A DNA stretch of 29,490 nt from JAZKFT01 sp043760535 (lineage in GTDB: Bacteria > Bacteroidota > Bacteroidia > Chitinophagales > Chitinophagaceae). Shown one piece after another: positions 24,601 to 29,490 of the stretch. The stretch is from the NCBI GenBank assembly GCA_043760535.1, contig JAYUOV010000250.1, forward strand, positions 1-29,490, written 5' to 3'. The position numbers and the translations under genes were made by a program. The notes below the pieces were generated by a model. The model saw only the letters and a list, made by a program, of their open reading frames with translations, searched no databases and was not told the DNA's origin. The stretch's first letter is position 1. Every line of letters starts with the position of its first letter.

Positions 24601-25516
24601 TCAAAGCCAGATCTTGTACGCCGCTAACGGCAAGTGTGTAGGGCTGGCCATTTACTAAAGGAACATGTGTTAGAAACACGGTGTCGTTGGTTGCAGATAG
24701 CGTTGCATTGGAAATAGTAAGTGCCGGGCTAAATAAATAGTTAGCCAGATTGGTAGCCGTTGCACCAGTAACTGCCTCGCTAAATTTAATAAAAGAGGTG
24801 GTGGCAGAAGTTACCTGAAACGATTGTGCTACCGGCGGGGTAACATCGCTACCGGCTGATGTTCCTTTTACCGTTACCATATCAAACCGCCAGGTGCCTG
24901 TGGTGGCATAGCTGCTGGCTGGGTTAGATGGGAGGTAAGCAGTACCTGCCGGATCAAAAGCTGCTACCACCCTAAAGCCAGCGTTTGCATTGTTATTAAG
25001 TGCCGTAATGGCCGACAGGTTGTAGGAGCGTGGAAACCAAGTGTCGCCGGCTGTGGTGGTTGTGGTAGCAAAGTCTACCCAGGTAGGCGTAGCAGCAGTT
25101 ACATCGGTCGTGTATTGCAGGGTTAAGTGGCGTGGTCCTGTATTACTGTGTCGCAGATCGAATGTGACACTAATGCCGGTATGCCCGGCCGTAGAAACTG
25201 CAAACCGGATACCGATTGTCTTGTTATTGGTGCCTTGAGCCGGCCAACCTGTAAGGCTCCAACCGGTATTATCGGTAGCAGCTGGGTCAGAAGAACCATT
25301 GCCAGCTATTCCTGATGCAAATGTGGCTGCAGCGCCACTTGTATTTACTAAGGTACCAGCTCCAGTAGAAGGAGAAATGGAGCCGGTGGCAGTGGCGCCA
25401 TCCGGAGGAACTGAGTTAAAGTTCCACTGGGTAATAACCGTTTGGCTGTATGTAATTGTTGCCAGCGTGGTTAGTAAAATAATCGATAAAAAGGATTGGG
25501 TAAATGTTTTAAGCAT
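21662..25516 (-). CDS. Secreted choice-of-anchor I protein with lamin-tail, Calx-beta and type IX sorting domains
   Basis: This protein has 1284 residues from the ATG at 25516; an in-frame TTG at 25537 adds seven and is not preferred. After a signal peptide (about 1-25, ending TITYSQ) comes a beta-sandwich (30-220) and a bacterial Ig-like segment (230-315). These are followed by a lamin-tail domain (about 320-450, LVITEIIHSPNDIESVEVYN) and a Calx-beta domain (about 490-600). A propeller-like choice-of-anchor I domain (about 610-1105) contains VLTANEGQP and EPEYITFSEDG. An FN3-like region and a type IX sorting domain end it (about 1205-1284, YPNPVKN and LPAGIYMLRYF). It is expected to be exported through the T9SS to the cell surface or medium. 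Choice-of-anchor I domains are alkaline-phosphatase/PhoX-like in places, but no activity is claimed. Confidence 0.92.
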   Translation of the reverse strand: MLKTFTQSFLSIILLTTLATITYSQTVITQWNFNSVPPDGATATGSISPSTGAGTLVNTSGAAATFASGIAGNGSSDPAATDNTGWSLTGWPAQGTNNKTIGIRFAVSTAGHTGISVTFDLRHSNTGPRHLTLQYTTDVTAATPTWVDFATTTTTAGDTWFPRSYNLSAITALNNNANAGFRVVAAFDPAGTAYLPSNPASSYATTGTWRFDMVTVKGTSAGSDVTPPVAQSFQVTSATTSFIKFSEAVTGATATNLANYLFSPALTISNATLSATNDTVFLTHVPLVNGQPYTLAVSGVQDLALNTMANTNFNTVFNGSLPNLVITEIIHSPNDIESVEVYNAGTTAFNLGGLKWTNGTTGNFPEVSLAAGAIATFATAPATAATSLNISPVYTILNGLGSSDDILVIRNSLNQVVDSVSYFVGTNGWPTAPIGVYGYSFELNAATNDNNLGSNWIAPQNPVKPQPVVGVIRATPGVYPTPPYTPTNASVSFTTIKTSVTENSTTVNIIAILAGGGALPSSIDIELLPISTTTTGSDITLPTSLQFNWAANANNVRDTIVITINNDALPENAEYFIVRFVNPVNITLPPASANHFTVVISDDDKVAPTALQSISLNHTASFSNGAPASNSAEIVAHDPASQRLFIANSIGAKIDIVNFSNPAAATLISSIPMATYGNINSIAVKNGVVAAAIENTIPEDAGKVVFFTTNGVFISQVNVGAMPDMIVFTNDGNKVLTANEGQPKSDYSVDPEGSVSIVDISGGVAAVTQANVTTAGFAGYNNDTVALRAAGLRIFGGNFPSVAKDMEPEYITFSEDGLTAYVACQENNAIVTINIATSTVTAIRPLGTKNHGLTRNALDINDQGGVVEIANWPVKGVYMPDAIASYSIAGQTYLVTANEGDARDYSAYSEVIRASTPSYVLDPTVFPYADALKANIGRLNITTASGDTDGDGDFDEIHAYGSRSISIWNATTGALVWDSGDDMELITSKHSVYGAIFNASNANNTLKNRSDDKGPEPEGVTIAEINGRTFAFIALERIGGCMVYDVTDPAKPVYVDYKNTRTVAAFGGDNGSEGIIYISATNSPTGNAIVILANEVSSTLSFFTIDQTALDISLAGITAINTGSRHRLEWNTVGEATGDRFEIEKSKDGVTFSLLATMAANGRPSAYVYSDKQPFKGITYYRIKLKHISGSVTYSPIVSASLNKVNAFVEVYPNPVKNMLAIRLAEQPLAPIQAQLLDVKGKLLKTISLQSQQVSVDMAGLPAGIYMLRYFDNAQMQTIKITKQ

Positions 25517-25650
25517 TTGCAGTATTTTAAGTTGCAAAAGTGCTATGGTACCTGTTGCAGAATTTTATATTTAGGTTATCTTAAAATGAATTTATTATGA
25601 AGAAATTGTAAACGAAATCTTTGTTTAGATTTTTTGTTGAAATTTTTTGA

Positions 25651-26967
25651 TTACAATTCATCCAACAGCTCCACCACCTTCTCTCTTCTTAAAATTAAAT
25701 ACCCAATCCGATCATTACTAATGCCTTCTTTTAGCTGGTAGCTAAAGTTAAGTTGGTCTTCCAGTACAGCGGTTTCAAAATAACGGAAAGCGATGTTGGG
25801 ATAGGCTTGCAATTCTTCGCCTATTTCGTATAAATGGGTGCTTAAAATAAATAAAGAGGGGTGCATTTTTACCAATCCTTTTACCACAGTGCTGCTACAC
25901 TTCATAGCATCTTGTACGTTGGTGCCTTTAAATAATTCGTCTATCAGCACCAGCCATTTTTTACCATTGTTTATTTTAATAATGGTATTTTTTATACGTT
26001 GCACTTCGTTAAAAAAATAGCTTTCGCCTTTAAAAATATTGTCGTTTACCTGTATGTTACTTAGCAAGCCATGAAACAAACTTAGCTGCATTTCCTGTGC
26101 CGGTACGCCCATACCCAAATGGGCCAGGTACACACTTACACCAACCGCTTTTATAAATGTGCTTTTACCCGCCATATTGGCTCCGGTAAGAAAAATAAAG
26201 TTTGTGCTTTGATCCATTTTTAAATCGTAAGCTACAGGTATCGGCAGCAGTATATGGAACAACTGTTTTGCATTTACCATCGGCTCATCTTTTTGGTAAA
26301 ACGTGGGAAAATGCAGCCCATGAATTTTAACCGCGGTTGCCATCGCATTCCAGGCATCCAGTTTGCCGTGCAGGTCTATCAGCTCTAACAATTGCTGCTT
26401 AAATTGGTAGCGGATAAAAAAGGCAAAACGAAGCATTTTCGATTTGCTTAACCTGGCTTTATCTACTACTGCTATCATTGCCAGCATCTCTTCCCGTTGC
26501 AGCAGTTGTGCTATACGATTATTTACAGCATGTAGCAGTGGCGGGGCTTCCGGGCTGTTAAACAATGCAATGGTTTGTTGTAATCCATTTGCAAAATCTA
26601 TGCAATGACCAATGGTGTATTTAATAATGCTGTAATCCGGGCCGTGAAGTATTTTGTAACTAAAAGCCGAAATAGAGTCGGGATTTTTTGGTATATCATC
26701 TATTGCGGTATCGTAAAATTTTTCCAGCACCATAATGGTGCCGTTGCTAATAATGGTAGGCCATTGGTGCTGCCTTTCTAGCATTAGTTGCAGCAGTTGT
26801 TGGGTCTGTTCTATTTTTTCTAATTCATCAAAAGGTTTGCTGAAAAATTGTTTCAGCCAAAACTTGCCGGCATCGGTATGGGTATGGTTTAATTTATGAA
26901 AAACCGACTGCTCCTCATCGGTATTAAAAATTGAAAGATCGGCAAGTGTTGTTTGGTCTATTTGCAT
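25651..26967 (-). CDS. MutS-related ATPase without mismatch-recognition domains
   Basis: The 438-residue protein has a helical N-terminal lever/core part (about 1-250) and a MutS-type ABC ATPase. The ATPase shows Walker A TGANMAGKST (261-270), a signature-like NDNIFKGESYFF (308-319), Walker B LVLIDELF (339-346) and the switch His in STHLYEIGEE (around 378). The mismatch-binding and connector domains of MutS1 and the Smr nuclease of MutS2 are absent. It is thus one of the short MutS-like proteins seen in Bacteroidota, whose substrate is undefined. The C-terminal SNDRIGYLILRREKVVELL resembles the MutS dimer-clamp helices. It appears monocistronic, with a word-repeat tract immediately upstream of its start. 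Confidence 0.88.
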   Translation of the reverse strand: MQIDQTTLADLSIFNTDEEQSVFHKLNHTHTDAGKFWLKQFFSKPFDELEKIEQTQQLLQLMLERQHQWPTIISNGTIMVLEKFYDTAIDDIPKNPDSISAFSYKILHGPDYSIIKYTIGHCIDFANGLQQTIALFNSPEAPPLLHAVNNRIAQLLQREEMLAMIAVVDKARLSKSKMLRFAFFIRYQFKQQLLELIDLHGKLDAWNAMATAVKIHGLHFPTFYQKDEPMVNAKQLFHILLPIPVAYDLKMDQSTNFIFLTGANMAGKSTFIKAVGVSVYLAHLGMGVPAQEMQLSLFHGLLSNIQVNDNIFKGESYFFNEVQRIKNTIIKINNGKKWLVLIDELFKGTNVQDAMKCSSTVVKGLVKMHPSLFILSTHLYEIGEELQAYPNIAFRYFETAVLEDQLNFSYQLKEGISNDRIGYLILRREKVVELLDEL

Positions 26968-26980
26968 ATTTTAATATCAT

Positions 26981-27105
26981 GAATGGTGAGACGTGAGTGG
27001 TGAGACGTAAACTTCTATTACACACTATTCCCTTTTGAACTTGTAAACTTGTGAATTCCTAATTCCTAAACCCTAAATCCTAAACGCTAACCCCTAACCC
27101 TAAAA
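26981..27105. repeat. Degenerate word tract with telomere-like CCCTAAA run
   Basis: The gap between the MutS-like gene and pyrC consists almost entirely of short imperfect repeats: GTGAGACGTGAGTG words (26981-27010), AACTTGTAAACTTGTG (27039-27053) and about eight variants of CCTAAAT/CCCTAAC (27054-27105). On the minus strand the last part reads as TTAGGG-like repeats with G-runs. No gene or terminator hairpin is seen. Confidence 0.6.
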
Positions 27106-28461
27106 CTACCTATCAAACCTTAATCTGCTGCCCATTTGTGTTTCATCAAAATGGCCATTATTGTAAACAAGGTGGCCGCTTACAAAGGTTTTTTCTATAG
27201 ATGCAGGAAAGGTGAAATTCTCTAAAGGACTCCAGCCGCATTTGTATAAAATATTTTCTTTTGTAGCTGTGATGGGCTTATTCAAATCTGCTATTACAAG
27301 GTCTGCGTGGTAACCTTCCCGTATGTAGCCTCGCTCTTGTATATCGAAACAATCAGCTACAGCATGGCACATTTTCTCCACCATTTTTTCCACACTAAGG
27401 CGGCCTTCTTTTACATAATGAAGCATCAGTAATAATGGGTGCTGCACCAGTGGCAATCCGGCATGTGCATGGTCGTAATCCACAGGCTCGCTGCCGAAAT
27501 CAAGTCCTTTTTCTGCCATCGTATGTGGAGCATGGTCGGTGGCTATTACATCCAGCCTGTCATCTAGTAAACCCATCCAAAGTGCCTCTTTATTTTCGGG
27601 TGATTTAATGGCCGGATTGCATTTTATCTGATAACCCAACCGCTCATAATCATCGGTGGTAAAATGGAGATGGTGCACACATACTTCGGCAGTAATACGT
27701 TTTTCTTTTAGCGGAAACATGTTGGTAAAAAGCTGTAGTTCTTTTGCTGTGGAAATATGCAGAATGTGTAATCTGGTATTGTATTTTTTAGCCAGTTGTA
27801 TGGCCGAAAATGATGATTCAAAACAAGCTTCGGCATTGCGGATAATGGGGTGATGAAAGGGCTGTAATACTGTGCCGGAAAGGGCTTCACGATTTCGTTT
27901 AATAACCCTTTCATCTTCGCAATGTGTTGCTATCAGCACCTCGGATTCCCGAAAAATTTTATCAAGGGTTAGGTAATTATCTACCAGCATATTACCGGTA
28001 GATGCCCCCATAAAAATCTTGATGCCGCAAACGTCTTTACGCCTGTTATTTGTTCTTAGAACCTCGTCTGCATTATTGTTAGAGGTGCCCATAAAAAACG
28101 AATAATTAGCCAGCGAACTTTGCGAAGCAGTATGGTATTTATCTTCCAGTAATTCTTGGGTTAGTGCGTTGGGCACGGTATTGGGCATCTCCATAAAACT
28201 GGTAACACCGCCAGCAATAGCCGCTTTAGCTTCGGTGTAAATAGTAGCTTTATGGGTAAGCCCCGGTTCACGAAAATGAACCTGATCGTCTATAACGCCA
28301 GGCAGCAGGTGTTTGCCGGTTCCGTCTATTTCATGCACTGCAAAATCAACCGTTATGTTGGCGGCTATTTTTTCTATTTTGCCATTGGCTATCAGCACAT
28401 CTGCTATATTCGTGGCACCTTCGTTTACCACGGAGATATTTTTTAAAAGGTATTTTTCCAT
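27106..28461 (-). CDS. pyrC: Dihydroorotase (class I)
   Basis: The 451-residue amidohydrolase would close N-carbamoyl-aspartate to dihydroorotate in pyrimidine synthesis. Metal-site features are GVIDDQVHFREPG (55-67), the carboxylatable lysine K148 in CGIKIFMGASTGN, H180 in ATHCEDE, H235 in HILHIS and catalytic D309 in IATDHAPHT. The canonical HxH of the first motif reads Q60-V-H62, so the first metal histidine is replaced; I recall the same DDQVHFREP variant in other Bacteroidota enzymes. The length is normal for the class I/allantoinase-like branch. It is divergent from the RemB-like gene, with only 40 bases between starts, and TAATTTTG (28489-28496, minus) is a possible -7 element. Confidence 0.92.
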   Translation of the reverse strand: MEKYLLKNISVVNEGATNIADVLIANGKIEKIAANITVDFAVHEIDGTGKHLLPGVIDDQVHFREPGLTHKATIYTEAKAAIAGGVTSFMEMPNTVPNALTQELLEDKYHTASQSSLANYSFFMGTSNNNADEVLRTNNRRKDVCGIKIFMGASTGNMLVDNYLTLDKIFRESEVLIATHCEDERVIKRNREALSGTVLQPFHHPIIRNAEACFESSFSAIQLAKKYNTRLHILHISTAKELQLFTNMFPLKEKRITAEVCVHHLHFTTDDYERLGYQIKCNPAIKSPENKEALWMGLLDDRLDVIATDHAPHTMAEKGLDFGSEPVDYDHAHAGLPLVQHPLLLMLHYVKEGRLSVEKMVEKMCHAVADCFDIQERGYIREGYHADLVIADLNKPITATKENILYKCGWSPLENFTFPASIEKTFVSGHLVYNNGHFDETQMGSRLRFDR

Positions 28462-28488
28462 ATCTTGTTTTTTAAACTTTTAATCACC

Positions 28489-28496
28489 CAAAATTA
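28489..28496 (-). promoter_or_regulatory. Possible -7 element for pyrC
   Basis: TAATTTTG on the minus strand fits TAnnTTTG and ends 27 bases before the pyrC ATG. The matching -33 TTG at normal spacing is missing. Any upstream element would fall inside the divergent gene. Confidence 0.3.
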
Positions 28497-28501
28497 ACCC
28501 C

Positions 28502-29490
28502 ATGCAAATTAGGGATTACCTGCTAAGAGCCGCTTTCATTTTCGTTCCGGCCATATCATTCTCGCAAACTACTTACCTGCCTTTTGGCGGTAAAGAAGCA
28601 TGGCTGCTAGATAGGATGGAAATAAAACTACAAACCAATAACGACTTTAACCTGAGTACAGTAAAGCCTTACATGCGGAGCGTATATGTGCGGCAGGCCG
28701 AAATAACAGACAGCCTGATTGCCGCCGGAACTAATACCGGAAATCTTACTGGAACGGATATATATAACCTCAATCGTTTTATAGCCAATAATAGTGAATT
28801 TGCTATCAACCAGAAAGCCGATTGGAAAAGCAGGAAGCCCTGGAGTGAGGCTTTTTACCCAACAAAAGGAAATTTTTTGGAGGTAAATACCAAAGATTTT
28901 TACCTGAGTGTAAACCCTGCCATCAGCCAGCAGCAAAGTTTCGAAAGCGGCAATAACGATGAACGGCTTTTTTTAAATTCTAAGGGCGTAACCGCCAGGG
29001 GTTTGATTGCCAAAAAAATTGGGTTCAACTTTTTTCTTACCGATAATCAGGAGCGGGCCCCAAAATTTGTACAACAAAGAATTATTGGCGCCAAAGCTGT
29101 ACCAGGCGCAGGGTTTTACAAGGCTTTTAAAAATACAGGTGTAGATTATTTTGATGCCAGAGGCAGTATTAACTGGAATGTAACCAAGTACATCAACATG
29201 CAGTTCGGGTTCGATAAGCATTTTATTGGAAATGGTTACCGCAGTTTGTTCTTGAGCGATAATGCTAACAGTTCCCTTTTTGTAAAATTTAATACCCGCA
29301 TCTGGAAGATTAATTACACCAATCTTTTTATGGAGCTGTACCCGCCATTTAAAAATACAGGCGGTAACCTGCTGCCTAGAAAATATGCCGCCATGCACCA
29401 TTTTAGTATTAACGCCACCAAGTGGTTAAATATAGGCCTGTTCGAAGCAGTTGTGTTTGGCCGCAAAGACAGGTTTGATTTTTCTTACAT
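28502..29490 (+). CDS. RemB/Wzi-like outer-membrane protein, partial at the window edge
   Basis: The plus frame is open from the ATG at 28502 to the last base: 329 codons, C-terminus missing. It starts with a signal peptide (MQIRDYLLRAAFIFVPAISFSQ). The region around residues 225-265 (FGFDKHFIGNGYRSLFLSDN, then KFNTRIWKINYTN) matches the Bacteroidota gliding-motility RemB / capsule-assembly Wzi-like beta-barrel family. That suggests an outer-membrane protein linked to surface polysaccharide or adhesion. The start is the first Met, 40 bases from the divergent pyrC start. Several unrelated short open frames lie antisense to it (28628-28936, 28973-29401) and are not genes. The family call is by recalled motif only. 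Confidence 0.75.
   Translation, partial: MQIRDYLLRAAFIFVPAISFSQTTYLPFGGKEAWLLDRMEIKLQTNNDFNLSTVKPYMRSVYVRQAEITDSLIAAGTNTGNLTGTDIYNLNRFIANNSEFAINQKADWKSRKPWSEAFYPTKGNFLEVNTKDFYLSVNPAISQQQSFESGNNDERLFLNSKGVTARGLIAKKIGFNFFLTDNQERAPKFVQQRIIGAKAVPGAGFYKAFKNTGVDYFDARGSINWNVTKYINMQFGFDKHFIGNGYRSLFLSDNANSSLFVKFNTRIWKINYTNLFMELYPPFKNTGGNLLPRKYAAMHHFSINATKWLNIGLFEAVVFGRKDRFDFSY

Noticed and set aside
22107..24641. Series of plus-strand open frames antisense to the large secreted protein
   Set aside because: They are shadows of a long, compositionally biased Ala/Thr/Val-rich coding frame with clear domains on the minus strand.
26981..27105. CRISPR-like array
   Set aside because: Repeats are only 7-14 bases, degenerate, without regular unique spacers, and no cas genes are present.

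Overview
The window looks like a chromosomal segment of a member of the Bacteroidota, most likely Chitinophagaceae or a close relative. The evidence is a type IX secretion C-terminal sorting domain, a TonB-dependent receptor with an N-terminal carboxypeptidase-regulatory domain, a two-component-propeller sensor kinase, a GIN-domain (DUF2807) secreted protein, a DUF5522 protein, a Bacteroidota-style cytochrome oxidase assembly cluster, several TAnnTTTG-type -7 promoter elements and few Shine-Dalgarno sequences. The assignment rests on family knowledge; no search was run.

Layout. 1-4.3 kb is accessory: an IS5-family element abuts the surviving C-terminal two thirds of an MmeI-like DNA methyltransferase gene. 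This is followed by a long imperfect inverted repeat resembling an integron attC site, and then a membrane-protein/winged-helix pair with a 1-nt overlap. 4.4-5.1 kb has one copy of a dispersed structured repeat and a broken lipoprotein gene. 5.3-6.6 kb is a tight plus-strand operon (trmB, a DUF5522 protein, an alkyltransferase-like protein) that ends in a bidirectional terminator facing a minus-strand TonB-dependent receptor. 9.5-12.6 kb is a minus-strand respiratory cluster: cytochrome c oxidase subunit III, subunit IV-like, SCO copper chaperone, DUF420 protein. Two of its genes were given shorter starts to remove a spurious overlap, and the SCO gene has its own well-formed promoter just downstream of a terminator.

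12.6-15.8 kb is mostly non-coding or decayed. It holds a small GIN-domain secreted protein, several long open frames without start codons that look like gene remnants, and at least three hairpin-rich elements. 15.8-18.9 kb is a 1023-residue periplasmic-sensor histidine kinase with no partner regulator in view. The rest is minus-strand: a GT25 glycosyltransferase, the second copy of the dispersed repeat, a YifB/ComM AAA ATPase, a 1284-residue secreted multidomain protein with a type IX sorting tail, a MutS-related ATPase without mismatch-recognition domains, and a dihydroorotase. A plus-strand RemB/Wzi-like outer-membrane protein gene starts divergently from the dihydroorotase and runs off the window.

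The most unusual material is between the genes: an attC-like site, a two-copy inverted dispersed repeat with nested hairpins, a MITE-like element with 21-bp terminal inverted repeats, a large GC-rich nested-palindrome element, and several intergenic tracts of degenerate short words, one of them telomere-like. No CRISPR array, tRNA or rRNA was seen.
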